Positions 32,521 through 42,684 of a stretch of DNA of 64,000 bases are shown here, piece by piece (position 1 is the stretch's first letter; every line of letters begins with the position of its first letter). The stretch spans positions 1,550,001 through 1,614,000 of the forward strand of contig NZ_CP120997.1 of the NCBI RefSeq assembly GCF_030719295.1. Reading direction: 5' to 3'. A program made the translations under genes and the position numbers. The notes beneath the pieces were generated by a model that made no database searches, was not told the DNA's origin, and worked only from the letters and a program-made list of their open reading frames with translations. The stretch is from Streptomyces sp. Mut1. Its GTDB lineage: Bacteria > Actinomycetota > Actinomycetes > Streptomycetales > Streptomycetaceae.

Positions 32521-32886
32521 TCAGTCGGTGAGCGTCTTCTTCGGGCGCAGTACGCAGAACTCGTTGCCCTCGGGGTCGGTCAGCACCACCCAGGTCGCCT
32601 CGGACGTCTGGCCGACGTCGGCGCGCCGGGCACCGAGCCCGATGACGCGCTCGACCTCGGCGGCCTGGTCGTCCGGGGTGAGGTCGATGTGCAGCCGGTT
32701 CTTGACCTCCTTGCCCTCGGGCACGGGCAGGAAGCAGATGCCGGGCAGGGCGGACTCGTCGGCGCCGATGACGATCTCGTCCTCGTCCTGGAAGAGCACC
32801 TGCCAGTCCAGGACGGCGCACCAGAACCGGGCCTGGGCGGGCAGGTCGTGCGCGTCGACGGCGAGTTGATAGAAGCGGAGGGCCAT
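32521..32886 (-). CDS. VOC (glyoxalase/bleomycin-resistance fold) protein
   Basis: 121 aa, two beta-alpha-beta-beta-beta units: FYQLAVDAHDLPAQARFWCAVLDW... and LHIDLTPDDQAAEVERVI...WVVLTDPEGNEFCVL. The group resembles the 'glyoxalase-like domain' proteins common in Streptomyces. Metal-dependent chemistry is not certain; the substrate is unknown. ATG 32886 matches the usual start of this family (ALRFYQL). Confidence 0.85.
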   Translation of the reverse strand: MALRFYQLAVDAHDLPAQARFWCAVLDWQVLFQDEDEIVIGADESALPGICFLPVPEGKEVKNRLHIDLTPDDQAAEVERVIGLGARRADVGQTSEATWVVLTDPEGNEFCVLRPKKTLTD

Positions 32887-32950
32887 GCCCCCAGTCTGCG
32901 TCCGCCCGCCCCGTACGCACAACGTGGGCCCGCCCCGTACGAGAACGGCG

Positions 32951-32980
32951 AACGGCCCCGGCACAGGTGCCGGGGCCGTT
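32951..32980 (-). terminator. Terminator of the suf operon
   Basis: Perfect 14-bp stem (32951-32964 with 32967-32980), starting 28 bases beyond the last suf-operon stop on the minus strand. Confidence 0.8.
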
Positions 32981-33007
32981 CCCACGTGTACGGCGGTACG
33001 CGTGTGC

Positions 33008-33346
33008 TCAGACGTTGAAGCCCAGCGCGCGCAGCTGCTCGCGGCCGTCGTCCGTGATCTTGTCGGGGCCCCACGGCGGCATCCAGACCCAGTTGATCCG
33101 GAGTTCGTTGACGATGCCGTCCGTCGCGGAGCGCGCCTGGTCCTCGATGACGTCGGTCAGCGGACAGGCCGCGGACGTCAGGGTCATGTCGAGGGTGGCG
33201 ATGTTGGCGTCGTCGATGTGGATGCCGTAGATCAGCCCCAGGTTGACGACGTCGATGCCCAGCTCGGGGTCGACCACGTCGTACAGCGCCTCGCGGACCT
33301 CCTCCTCGGAAGCCGGCTTGGTGGTCACGGTCTCGTTGTCGCTCAT
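33008..33346 (-). CDS. SufT-like MIP18 (DUF59) iron-sulfur assembly factor
   Basis: 112 aa. MIP18 fold with VVDPELGIDVVNLGLIYGI and the cysteine loop TSAACPLTD, the reactive cysteine of SufT/PaaD-type proteins. It helps deliver Fe-S clusters to targets. Last gene of the suf operon; ATG 33346 overlaps sufU by 4 bases (ATGA), with AAGGGAAG upstream. Confidence 0.92.
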   Translation of the reverse strand: MSDNETVTTKPASEEEVREALYDVVDPELGIDVVNLGLIYGIHIDDANIATLDMTLTSAACPLTDVIEDQARSATDGIVNELRINWVWMPPWGPDKITDDGREQLRALGFNV

Positions 33347-33798
33347 GCGGTCTTCCCTTCGGACAGCGCCTTCGCCGTCGCGTCCTTCCACGCCATCCAG
33401 CTCAACAGCGCGCACTTGACCCGGGCCGGGTACTTGGAGACACCGGCGAACGCGACCGCGTCCTCCAGCACCTCCTCCATCGCCTCGTCGGGCTCCAGCT
33501 GCCCCTTCGACTGCATCAGCTCCAGGAACGCGGCCTGGATCTTCTGCGCCTCGCCCAGCTCCTTGCCGACCAGCAGCTCGTTCAGTACGGAGGCGCTGGC
33601 CTGGCTGATGGAGCAGCCCTGGCCCTCGTAGCTCACATCGGCGATGGTCTCGCCGTCGTACCGCACCCGCAACGTGATCTCGTCACCGCACGTCGGATTG
33701 ACGTGATGCACCTCGGCGTCGCCGTCCCGCAGGCCGCGCCCGTGGGGGTGCTTGTAGTGGTCCAGGATCACTTCCTGGTACATGGAATCAAGCTTCAC
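33343..33798 (-). CDS. sufU: SufU zinc-dependent sulfurtransferase/scaffold
   Basis: 151 aa. Zn ligands C37, D39 (PTCGDE), C62 (GQGCSIS) and C129 (KCALLSW), the SufU pattern. Accepts persulfide sulfur from the cysteine desulfurase encoded 19 bp upstream and passes it to the SufBCD scaffold. Full length, intact. Confidence 0.95.
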   Translation of the reverse strand: MKLDSMYQEVILDHYKHPHGRGLRDGDAEVHHVNPTCGDEITLRVRYDGETIADVSYEGQGCSISQASASVLNELLVGKELGEAQKIQAAFLELMQSKGQLEPDEAMEEVLEDAVAFAGVSKYPARVKCALLSWMAWKDATAKALSEGKTA

Positions 33799-33817
33799 GA
33801 GTCAATCCCCAGCCGCT

Positions 33818-35074
33818 CTAACCGAAAAAGTTCCGGACGTGTTCCAGCCCGTCCACCAGGGCGTCGACCTCGGCGGGCGTGGAGTACAGATAGAACGACG
33901 CTCGCGTCGTCGCAGGAATTCCGAAGCGCAGGCAGACCGGGCGGGCGCAGTGGTGGCCGACCCGGACCGCGATGCCCTGTTCGTCCAGGACCTGGCCCAC
34001 ATCGTGCGGGTGGATGTCGCCGAGAGTGAAGGAGATCGTCGCGCCGCGGTCCTCCGCGGTGGCCGGGCCGATGATCCTGAGGTCCGGCACCTCCAGGAGC
34101 CGCTTCACCGCGTAGGCGGTGATGGCCTGCTCATGGCGGTGGATGTTCTCCATACCGATCGCCGAGAGGTAGTCCACGGCCGCGCCGAGGCCGACGGCCT
34201 GGGCGATCGGGGGCGTACCGGCCTCGAACTTGTGCGGGGCGGGCGCGTAGGTCGAGGAGTGCATCGACACGGTCTCGATCATCTCGCCGCCGCCGAGGAA
34301 CGGGGGCAGGTCCTCCAGGAGTTCCTGCCGTCCCCAGAGCACGCCGATGCCGGTCGGGCCGACCATCTTGTGGCCGGTGAAGGCCACGAAGTCGGCCTGG
34401 AGCGCCTGCACGTCGAGCACCATGTGCGGGGCGGCCTGGGAGGCGTCGATGCAGACGAGCGCACCGACCTCCTGGGCGCGCCGGACGATCTTCTCGACCG
34501 GGTTGTGCGTGCCCATGATGTTCGAGACCAGGGTGAAGGAGACGATCTTCGTCTTCTCGGTGATGATCTCGTCGATGTTGGACAGGTCGAGGCGGCCGTC
34601 GTCGGTGATGCCGAACCACTTCAGCTTCGCACCGGTCCGCTGCGAGAGCAGCTGCCAGGGCACGATGTTGGAGTGGTGCTCCATCTCCGTGGTGACGATC
34701 TCGGTCTCGTGGTCGACCCGGTAGGGCTCGTCGGCCCAGCCGAGCATGTTGGCCACGAGGTTGAGCGACTCCGAGGCGTTCTTGGTGAAGATGACCTCGT
34801 TGCGGCTGGGCGCGTTGATGAAAGCGGCGACCTTGTCACGGGCGCCCTCGTACAGCGCCGTGGCCTCCTCCGCGATCGTGTACACGCCGCGGTGCACGTT
34901 GGCGTTGTGCCGCTCGTAGTACTCGTTGAGGGCATCGAGGACCTGGCGCGGCTTCTGCGAAGTCGCGGCACTGTCCAGGTAGACGATCTTCTTCCCGTCG
35001 TGGACCGTGCGGTCCAGGATGGGGAAGTCCTTGCGGATCGCCTCGGTGTCGAGGAGGCCCGGCAGCTGTGTCAC
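33818..35074 (-). CDS. sufS: Cysteine desulfurase SufS
   Basis: 418-aa class V PLP enzyme producing cysteine persulfide and alanine. PLP lysine in FTGHKMVGPTGIG, catalytic C376 (GHHCARPVCLRFG, short group II loop). The start overlaps the sufC stop by 4 bases, so it is coupled. Feeds SufU. Confidence 0.96.
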   Translation of the reverse strand: MTQLPGLLDTEAIRKDFPILDRTVHDGKKIVYLDSAATSQKPRQVLDALNEYYERHNANVHRGVYTIAEEATALYEGARDKVAAFINAPSRNEVIFTKNASESLNLVANMLGWADEPYRVDHETEIVTTEMEHHSNIVPWQLLSQRTGAKLKWFGITDDGRLDLSNIDEIITEKTKIVSFTLVSNIMGTHNPVEKIVRRAQEVGALVCIDASQAAPHMVLDVQALQADFVAFTGHKMVGPTGIGVLWGRQELLEDLPPFLGGGEMIETVSMHSSTYAPAPHKFEAGTPPIAQAVGLGAAVDYLSAIGMENIHRHEQAITAYAVKRLLEVPDLRIIGPATAEDRGATISFTLGDIHPHDVGQVLDEQGIAVRVGHHCARPVCLRFGIPATTRASFYLYSTPAEVDALVDGLEHVRNFFG

Positions 35075-35862
35075 GCGACCGCACCTCCAGAGTTCACTCC
35101 GCTCACGGGGCCACCCTTCGTGTAGGCCTCGTAGCCCTCGTTCTCCAGCTTGTCGGCCAGCTCGGCGCCGCCGGACGCGGCGATGCGGCCGTTGGCGAAG
35201 ACGTGCACGAAGTCGGGCTTGATGTACTTGAGGATGCGCGTGTAGTGGGTGATCAGCAGCGTGCCGACCTCACCGGACTCGCGGACCCGGTTGACGCCCT
35301 CGGAGACGGTCTTCAGCGCGTCGACGTCCAGACCGGAGTCCGTCTCGTCGAGGATGGCGACCTTCGGCTTGAGGAGCTCCAGCTGAAGGATCTCGTGGCG
35401 CTTCTTCTCGCCGCCGGAGAAGCCCTCGTTGACGTTGCGCTCGGCGAAGGCGGGGTCCATCTGGAGCTCGGACATCGCCTCCTTGACCTCCTTCACCCAG
35501 GTACGCAGCTTGGGCGCCTCGCCGCGGACGGCGGTGGCGGAGGTGCGCAGGAAGTTGGAGACCGAGACACCGGGGATCTCGACCGGGTACTGCATGGCGA
35601 GGAACAGGCCGGCGCGGGCCCGCTCGTCGACGGACATCTCCAGGACGTCCTCGCCGTCCAGGGTGACCGTGCCGCTGGTGACGGTGTACTTGGGGTGACC
35701 GGCCAGCGAGTAGGCGAGGGTGGACTTGCCGGACCCGTTGGGGCCCATGATGGCGTGGGTCTCGCCCTGCTTCACGGTCAGGTCGACGCCCTTGAGGATC
35801 TCCTTCGTGGCGTTGTCGGCCTCGACGGTGACGTGCAGGTCGCGGATTTCAAGCGTTGCCAT
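35071..35862 (-). CDS. sufC: SufC ATPase of the Fe-S scaffold complex
   Basis: 263 aa ABC-type ATPase: Walker A G40-PNGSGKST, signature FSGGEKKR, Walker B VAILDETDSGLD. Forms the SufBC2D complex with SufB and SufD. ATG 35862 lies 8 bp after the Rieske-type gene. Confidence 0.96.
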   Translation of the reverse strand: MATLEIRDLHVTVEADNATKEILKGVDLTVKQGETHAIMGPNGSGKSTLAYSLAGHPKYTVTSGTVTLDGEDVLEMSVDERARAGLFLAMQYPVEIPGVSVSNFLRTSATAVRGEAPKLRTWVKEVKEAMSELQMDPAFAERNVNEGFSGGEKKRHEILQLELLKPKVAILDETDSGLDVDALKTVSEGVNRVRESGEVGTLLITHYTRILKYIKPDFVHVFANGRIAASGGAELADKLENEGYEAYTKGGPVSGVNSGGAVA

Positions 35863-35869
35863 GGGTGAC

Positions 35870-36187
35870 TCAGGACTCCTGGGTGACGGAGACGAGCACA
35901 TCGTCCCCTTCGATCTTGACGGGGTATACGGGGACGGGGCGCGTCGCGGGAAGGCCGGACGGCTTGCCTGTGCGCAGGTCGAAGCTCGATCCGTGCAGCC
36001 AGCACTCGATCGAGCAGTCCTCGACCTCGCCCTCGGACAGCGAGACGTTCGCGTGCGAGCAGATGTCGTTGATCGCGAACACCTCGCCCTCGGTGCGGAC
36101 GACGGAGACCGGCGTGCCGTCGAGTTCCACCCGCTTGGGGGTGTCGTCCTCCAGCTCGCTCAGCGCGCAGGCTTTCACGAAGGCCAT
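35870..36187 (-). CDS. Rieske-type [2Fe-2S] ferredoxin in the suf operon
   Basis: 105 aa, with the Rieske ligands C-S-H (NDICSHANVSLSEG) and C-W-L-H (IECWLHGSSFDLRTG). Such small Rieske proteins sit between sufD and sufC in actinobacteria and probably supply electrons for cluster assembly; the role is not proven. Start overlaps the sufD stop by one base (TGATG). Confidence 0.93.
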   Translation of the reverse strand: MAFVKACALSELEDDTPKRVELDGTPVSVVRTEGEVFAINDICSHANVSLSEGEVEDCSIECWLHGSSFDLRTGKPSGLPATRPVPVYPVKIEGDDVLVSVTQES

Positions 36188-37404
36188 CAGACCGAGGCCT
36201 TCAACTCGGTCTCGATCTTGTCGAGCAGGCGGGCCTCGACGTCCGGCAGACCGATCTGCTGGACCAACTCGGCGAAGAAGCCGCGCACGACGAGGCGGCG
36301 GGCCTCCTCGGCCGGGATGCCGCGCGACTGGAGGTAGAACAGCTGCTCGTCGTCGAAACGGCCGGTCGCCGAGGCGTGGCCGGCGCCGACGATCTCGCCG
36401 GTCTCGATCTCCAGGTTCGGCACCGAGTCGACCCGCGCACCGTCGGTCAGGACCAGGTTGCGGTTCATCTCGTAGGTGTCGGTGCCCTCGGCCGCGGCCT
36501 GGATGAGCACGTCGCCGATCCACACGGCGTGGGCGTCCTCGCCCTGGAGCGCGCCCTTGTAGGCCACGTTGGACTTGCAGTGCGGGGTGTTGTGGTCGAC
36601 CAGGAGGCGGTGCTCCTGGTGCTGGCCCTTGTCGGTGAAGTAGAGGCCGAACAGCTCGGCCTCGCCACCGGTGCCCGCGTACGCGATCCGGGGGTGGAGC
36701 CGGACCAGGTCGCCGCCGAAGGTGACGACGATCGACTTGAACGAGGCGTCCCGGCCGACCAGCGCGTTGTGCTGGCCGACGTGCACGGCCCGCTCGTCCC
36801 AGTCCTGCACGGAGACGACGGTCAGCTTGGCCCCGTCGCCCAGGACGTAGTCGACGTTGGCGGCGAGCACCGCGTCACCGGTGTGGTCGATGACGACGAC
36901 GGCCTCGGCGAAGGCGCCCACCTCGACCACCAGGTGGCCGAAGGCGACGCCGCCCTCGCCGTGCACGGCGATCCGGACCGGCTCGGTGAGCACGGCCTCC
37001 TTGGCGACCGTGACCACGTGGGCCTGCTCGAAGGACGAGTAGGCCTGGGCGGCGACCCGGTCCACCGGCGTGCCGGCCTTGCCGAGCCGGGCGTCGTCCC
37101 GGCCGACGGACTCGACCTCGACGCCCCCGGGGGCGTCGATCGCGACCTTCACACCGCCGCCGTTGGCGACGGCGGTGCCGTCGTGCAGACCGCGCAGCCG
37201 CTCCAGCGGGGTGAACCGCCATTCCTCCTCGCGGCCGTGCGGGACGGGGAAGTCCGCGACGTCGAAGGACGGGGGCGCGCTCATGCGCGTGGCGACGGTC
37301 GACTCCGCGGCCACCGCGATGGAACCGGAGGTGGTGGACCCCGCAGGAGGGGGACCCCCCGCTCGCGCGGAGCCGAGAGTGGGGGAGTTATGAGCCTCAG
37401 CCAT
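36187..37404 (-). CDS. sufD: SufD scaffold component
   Basis: 405 aa. Family core starts at PPSFDVADFPVPHGREEEWRF; the C-terminal beta-helix and ARGIPAEEARRLVVRGFFAEL are typical of SufD. It lacks SufB-type cluster cysteines, as expected. The first ~22 residues are odd: the AEAHNSPTLGSARAGGPPPAG stretch is encoded by a palindromic sequence that resembles a repeat dispersed in Streptomyces DNA (separate entry). Part of SufBC2D. Confidence 0.95.
   Translation of the reverse strand: MAEAHNSPTLGSARAGGPPPAGSTTSGSIAVAAESTVATRMSAPPSFDVADFPVPHGREEEWRFTPLERLRGLHDGTAVANGGGVKVAIDAPGGVEVESVGRDDARLGKAGTPVDRVAAQAYSSFEQAHVVTVAKEAVLTEPVRIAVHGEGGVAFGHLVVEVGAFAEAVVVIDHTGDAVLAANVDYVLGDGAKLTVVSVQDWDERAVHVGQHNALVGRDASFKSIVVTFGGDLVRLHPRIAYAGTGGEAELFGLYFTDKGQHQEHRLLVDHNTPHCKSNVAYKGALQGEDAHAVWIGDVLIQAAAEGTDTYEMNRNLVLTDGARVDSVPNLEIETGEIVGAGHASATGRFDDEQLFYLQSRGIPAEEARRLVVRGFFAELVQQIGLPDVEARLLDKIETELKASV
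37341..37387. repeat. Palindromic dispersed repeat inside the sufD 5' coding region
   Basis: The segment contains a GGGGGAC-CCCCC junction followed by CTC...GAG and GTGGGGGAG, able to form a hairpin (about 37355-37385). I know closely similar stretches from many Streptomyces intergenic regions; here it lies in frame and adds about a dozen residues to SufD. Confidence 0.55.
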
Positions 37405-37488
37405 GGCTGTCGTAGTGCTCGCTTTCTCAGTCGGACAGATGTCGGGAGGATTCGGGGGCCGGAGCCATGGGCCCCGGCCGTCGGCGGA

Positions 37489-38910
37489 TCAGCCGACCGA
37501 ACCCTCCATCTGCAGCTCGATCAGCCGGTTGAGCTCCAGGGCGTACTCCATCGGGAGCTCCTTCGCGATCGGCTCCACGAAGCCGCGCACGATCATGGCC
37601 ATGGCCTCGAACTCGGTCATGCCGCGGCTCATCAGGTAGAAGAGCTGGTCCTCGGAGACCTTGGAGACGGTCGCCTCGTGGCCCATCGACACGTCGTCCT
37701 CGCGGACGTCGACGTACGGGTAGGTGTCGGACCGGGAGATCGTGTCGACCAGCAGCGCGTCGCACAGCACGTTGGACTTCGCGCCCGGCGCGCCCTCGCC
37801 GATCTCGATCAGACCGCGGTAGGAGGTGCGGCCGCCGCCTCGCGCCACCGACTTGGAGACGATGTTGGACGAGGTGTTCGGGGCCATGTGGACCATCTTG
37901 GCGCCGGCGTCCTGGTGCTGGCCCTCGCCCGCGAAGGCGATGGACAGGGTCTCGCCCTTGGCGTGCTCGCCCATCAGGTAGACGGCGGGGTACTTCATGG
38001 TGACCTTGGAGCCGATGTTGCCGTCGACCCACTCCATGGTCGCGCCCTCGTAGGCCACGGCACGCTTGGTGACCAGGTTGTAGACGTTGTTCGACCAGTT
38101 CTGGATCGTCGTGTAGCGGCAGCGGCCGCCCTTCTTCACGATGATCTCGACGACCGCGGAGTGCAGCGAGTCGGAGGAGTAGATCGGGGCCGTGCAGCCC
38201 TCGACGTAGTGGACGTAGGCGTCCTCGTCCACGATGATCAGCGTCCGCTCGAACTGGCCCATGTTCTCCGTGTTGATACGGAAGTAGGCCTGGAGCGGGA
38301 TCTCGACGTGCACACCCTTCGGCACGTAGATGAACGAGCCACCCGACCACACGGCCGAGTTCAGCGAGGCGAACTTGTTGTCACCGACGGGGATGACGGT
38401 GCCGAAGTACTCCTTGAAGAGCTCCGGGTGCTCCTTCAGCGCGGTGTCGGTGTCCATGAAGATGACACCCTGCGCCTCCAGCTCCTCGTTGATCTGGTGG
38501 TAGACGACCTCGGACTCGTACTGCGCGGCGACACCGGCGACGAGGCGCTGCTTCTCCGCCTCCGGGATGCCGAGCTTGTCGTACGTGTTCTTGATGTCCT
38601 CGGGCAGGTCCTCCCAGGACTCCGCCTGCTTCTCCGTCGAGCGCACGAAGTACTTGATGTTGTCGAAGTCGATGCCCGAGAGGTCCGAGCCCCAGTTCGG
38701 CATGGGCTTCTTGCCGAAGAGCTTGAGGCCCTTGAGCCGCAGCTTCAGCATCCAGTCGGGCTCGTTCTTCTTCTCCGAGATGTCGCGGACGACGGCCTCG
38801 GAGAGGCCGCGCTTGGCCGCCGCACCTGCCGCGTCGGAGTCGGCCCAGCCGAATTCGTACGTGCCCAGGCCCTCGAGCTCAGGGTGGGCAGTCTCCGTAG
38901 GGAGCGTCAT
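37489..38910 (-). CDS. sufB: SufB Fe-S cluster scaffold
   Basis: 473 aa, standard SufB length. [21 protein letters not shown] start, [20 protein letters not shown] (conserved cysteine), GKGRCRYTT-type segment ([14 protein letters not shown]) and [17 protein letters not shown] near the end. The cluster is built on SufB in SufBC2D. ATG 38910 overlaps sufR by 4 bases. Confidence 0.96.
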   Translation of the reverse strand: MTLPTETAHPELEGLGTYEFGWADSDAAGAAAKRGLSEAVVRDISEKKNEPDWMLKLRLKGLKLFGKKPMPNWGSDLSGIDFDNIKYFVRSTEKQAESWEDLPEDIKNTYDKLGIPEAEKQRLVAGVAAQYESEVVYHQINEELEAQGVIFMDTDTALKEHPELFKEYFGTVIPVGDNKFASLNSAVWSGGSFIYVPKGVHVEIPLQAYFRINTENMGQFERTLIIVDEDAYVHYVEGCTAPIYSSDSLHSAVVEIIVKKGGRCRYTTIQNWSNNVYNLVTKRAVAYEGATMEWVDGNIGSKVTMKYPAVYLMGEHAKGETLSIAFAGEGQHQDAGAKMVHMAPNTSSNIVSKSVARGGGRTSYRGLIEIGEGAPGAKSNVLCDALLVDTISRSDTYPYVDVREDDVSMGHEATVSKVSEDQLFYLMSRGMTEFEAMAMIVRGFVEPIAKELPMEYALELNRLIELQMEGSVG

Positions 38911-39641
38911 GCGGGGTTCCTCCCGGCCGTGGTGCTTGCAGAAGCTGAATCGGTGGTCTGTGGGGTGGGGTGTCCGCTGCGCGGAATGTACGTCGTGCAC
39001 ACCCCGTCGCCGTGGGCGATGGTGGCCAGACGCTGCACATGGGTCCCCAGGAGGCTGGAGAAGATCTCCGTCTCCGCCTCGCACAGCTGCGGGTACTGCT
39101 CGGCGACATGGGCGACCGGGCAGTGGTGCTGGCACAGCTGCTCGCCCTGCTGCGGGCCCGGCGCGCTTCGCGCCGTAGCAGCGTACCCGTCGGCGGACAA
39201 GGCCTTGGCCAGCGCCTCGGTCCGGTCCTCGGGGTCCGCGGCCTCGATCGCCGCGCGGTAGGCCGCCGACTGCTCGGCGGTCCTCGCGCGGGCGAACGCC
39301 ATGACCGCTTCCTCGCCCGCGAGCTCGGCGATCCAGCGCAGAGCGTCGGCGGCGAGCAAGTCGTAGGACTGGTCGAAGGCGTCCCGGCCGTAGTCGGTGA
39401 GGGCGAACACCTTGGCCGGACGGCCACGGGCCCGCGCCCCGTACACCCGCTTCTCGCGGGCCTCCACGACGCCGTCGCAGGCGAGGGCGTCGAGGTGGCG
39501 GCGGACAGCCGCCTGGGTGAGCCCCAGGCGCTTCGCCAGGTCGGCGACGGTGGACGGGCCGTGGTCCAGGATGGAGCGCGCGACGCGGTTGCGCGTCGAG
39601 CGCTCACCGGTCGCGAGTTCCTCCTGAGGAGCCTCGCCCAT
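38907..39641 (-). CDS. sufR: SufR iron-sulfur regulator of the suf operon
   Basis: 244 aa. Winged helix at residues about 15-75 ([30 protein letters not shown]). Cluster cysteines C170, C174 and C187 ([20 protein letters not shown]) plus C215 bind a [4Fe-4S] cluster in the family. It represses the suf genes when the cluster is loaded. ATG 39641 or GTG 39650 may be the start; the operator palindrome ends at 39650, which favours 39641 and a short or absent leader. First gene of the sufRBD-Rieske-C-S-U-T operon. Confidence 0.95.
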   Translation of the reverse strand: MGEAPQEELATGERSTRNRVARSILDHGPSTVADLAKRLGLTQAAVRRHLDALACDGVVEAREKRVYGARARGRPAKVFALTDYGRDAFDQSYDLLAADALRWIAELAGEEAVMAFARARTAEQSAAYRAAIEAADPEDRTEALAKALSADGYAATARSAPGPQQGEQLCQHHCPVAHVAEQYPQLCEAETEIFSSLLGTHVQRLATIAHGDGVCTTYIPRSGHPTPQTTDSASASTTAGRNPA

Positions 39642-39649
39642 GTATTTCA

Positions 39650-39663
39650 CAACGCCATTGTTG
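39650..39663. promoter_or_regulatory. CAAC-N6-GTTG palindrome, SufR operator
   Basis: CAACGCCATTGTTG directly precedes the sufR start. I recall the CAAC-N6-GTTG form as the SufR site described in Streptomyces avermitilis. The position over the start region suits repression of transcription initiation. Confidence 0.7.
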
Positions 39664-39722
39664 CGTAATTCATCCGGCCCTGACAACCACGTTCCGAAAC
39701 GATCAACCGTGGAATCCATCAC

Positions 39723-39736
39723 TTAGGGTTACCTAA
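39723..39736. promoter_or_regulatory. TTAGG-N4-CCTAA inverted repeat between sufR and ABC genes
   Basis: TTAGGGTTACCTAA lies in the divergent region, 50 bp before the ABC ATPase gene. It resembles a shortened actinobacterial iron box (TTAGGTTAGSCTAACCTAA), so iron control by a DtxR/DmdR-type repressor is possible, but the inner part does not match. Confidence 0.4.
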
Positions 39737-39786
39737 TCAAGCCCCAGGGCCGGGCCCCCGGGGGCGGCTGCATACACTCGATTCCC

Positions 39787-40730
<944 letters not shown>

Positions 40731-40734
<4 letters not shown>

Positions 40735-41498
40735 GCGCCGGTACGTACACCCCCCGGCCGGGCGCCGCCCCGCTGCCGCGCATGATCGCCGCGCAGACCG
40801 CTCTGGAGACGCGGATGCTGCTGCGCAACGGCGAGCAGCTGCTGCTGACCGTGGTCATCCCGACGCTGCTGCTGGTGCTGTTCAGCTCCGTCGACATCGT
40901 GGACACCGGCTCCGGCGAACCGGTCGACTTCCTGACACCGGGCGTCCTGGCGCTGGCCGTCATGTCGACGGCCTTCACCGGCCAGGCCATCGCCACCGGA
41001 TTCGAACGGCGCTACGGGGTGCTCAAGCGGCTCGGCGCCTCGCCGCTGCCCCGCTGGGCGCTGATGACCGCGAAGACCCTCTCCGTGCTGGTCACCGAGG
41101 TGCTCCAGGTGGTCCTGCTGACGGTGATCGCGTTCGCGCTCGGCTGGTCGCCGCACGGCAATCCGTTCGCCGTGCTGCTGCTTCTGGTGCTGGGTACTGC
41201 CGCGTTCTCCGGGCTGGGGCTGCTGATGGCCGGGACGCTGAAGGCGGAGGCGACGCTCGCCGCCGCCAACCTGGTGTTCCTGCTGCTGCTGGTGGGCGGC
41301 GGGGTGATCGTGCCGCTGGAGAAGTTCCCGGACGCCGTGCAGTCGGTGCTCGGGCTGCTGCCGATCACGGCCCTGTCGGACGGGCTGCGGGACGTCCTCC
41401 AGCACGGCGCCGGGATGCCGTGGGGCGACCTGGGCATCCTCGCGGTCTGGACGGTGCTGGGGCTCGGGGCCGCGGCGCGGTTCTTCCGCTGGGAGTGA
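40731..41498 (+). CDS. ABC-2 type permease
   Basis: 255 aa, six membrane helices, ABC-2 family (KRLGASPLPRWALMTAKTL and PLEKFPDAVQSVLGLLPITAL are the family landmarks). Partner of the preceding ATPase (ATGA overlap). Ends 75 bp before ctaA. Confidence 0.93.
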
Positions 41499-41573
41499 GA
41501 GGGCGGACGCTTTCCGTCGCCGTTTCGGGTAACTCGTCCCCCTCGTGAAAGCTTGCACAAGCGGCGTCCTACG

Positions 41574-42587
41574 ATGGTGCGCGTGCCCAAGCTGACCAGA
41601 GCCGAAGTCGCTCAAGCCCTGCGCAATCCGCTGCTGTACATCGCCGAGCGCTGGACCCCCGAGCCCAGGACGGTGCGCCGCGCGGCCATGTCGGCGGTCG
41701 TCATGGCCGTCGTCATCGTCGTGACCGGCGGCGCCGTCCGGCTGACCGGCTCCGGTCTCGGCTGCCCGACCTGGCCCAAGTGCACCGACGAGAGCCTGAC
41801 GACCACGAGCGCGATGGGCTTCCACGGCGTCATCGAGTTCGGCAACCGGATGCTGACGTACGTCCTGTGTGCGGCGGTCGGCTGGGCGATCATCGCGGCC
41901 AGGTCCGCGAAGCCCTGGCGGCGCAGCCTCACCCGGCTCGGCTGGGCGCAGTTCTGGATCGTGATGGGCAACGCCGTGCTCGGCGGCATCGTCGTGCTCG
42001 TCGGCCTCAACCCGTACACCGTGGCGGCGCACTTCCTGCTGTCCTCGGGGCTGCTCGCGGTCGCCCTGGTGACCTGGCAGCGGGTGCGTGAGGGTGACGA
42101 GGCACCGCGCCCGCTGGTCGGCAAGGCGGTCGCGCAGTTGTCCTGGCTGCTGGCGGTCGCGGCGGGGCTGCTGATCGCCGTCGGCACGGTGGTCACGGGC
42201 GCCGGGCGGCACGCGGGCGACTCCAGCGATGTGCACCGCATCCCGATCGACTGGAAGATGATCGCCCAGCTCCACGCCGACCTGGCCTGGGTCGTGGTGG
42301 CCCTGACCGTCGCGCTCTGGTTCGTCCTGAAGGCGGTGGACGCCCCCATCGGTCCGCTGCACCGGGCCCGGGACCTGTTCCTGATCCTGATGGCGCAGGG
42401 CGTGATCGGCTATGTGCAGTATTTCACCGACACTCCGGAGATCCTGGTCGGACTGCACATGTTCGGCTCGTGCCTGGTGTGGATCGGGGTCGTACGGGTC
42501 CTGCTGTCGCTGCGCGAGCGGCCGGTGGAGGTCCCCCGGGTTCCGGAGCCCGCGACCGAGCGGCCGGAGCCCGCGGCGGCCGGCTGA
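41574..42587 (+). CDS. ctaA: Heme A synthase (COX15/CtaA)
   Basis: 337 aa, eight predicted helices. It oxidises the heme O C8 methyl to formyl, making heme A for cytochrome c oxidase. Conserved heme-ligand histidines occur in FHGVIEFGNR, AAHFLLS, LHADLAW and LHMFGS. The cysteine pair CPTWPKC in the first external loop is the actinobacterial/Bacillus type. ATG 41574 (GTG 41577 or 41583 also possible). ctaB, encoding heme O synthase, is convergent 550 bp downstream. Confidence 0.94.
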   Translation: MVRVPKLTRAEVAQALRNPLLYIAERWTPEPRTVRRAAMSAVVMAVVIVVTGGAVRLTGSGLGCPTWPKCTDESLTTTSAMGFHGVIEFGNRMLTYVLCAAVGWAIIAARSAKPWRRSLTRLGWAQFWIVMGNAVLGGIVVLVGLNPYTVAAHFLLSSGLLAVALVTWQRVREGDEAPRPLVGKAVAQLSWLLAVAAGLLIAVGTVVTGAGRHAGDSSDVHRIPIDWKMIAQLHADLAWVVVALTVALWFVLKAVDAPIGPLHRARDLFLILMAQGVIGYVQYFTDTPEILVGLHMFGSCLVWIGVVRVLLSLRERPVEVPRVPEPATERPEPAAAG

Positions 42588-42601
42588 CACCGCGCTCGAC
42601 C

Positions 42602-42660
42602 ACGGATCAGGGGCTCCCGCTCCACGGCTGTGCGCCGTGGAGCGGGAGCCCCTGATCCGT
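42602..42660. terminator. Perfect 27-bp stem hairpin after ctaA
   Basis: Arms 42602-42628 and 42634-42660 are perfectly complementary with a 5-base loop, between the ends of two convergent genes. A very strong bidirectional terminator. Confidence 0.9.
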
Positions 42661-42684
42661 TCTGTGGGCCTCAGGCTGTGGGCC

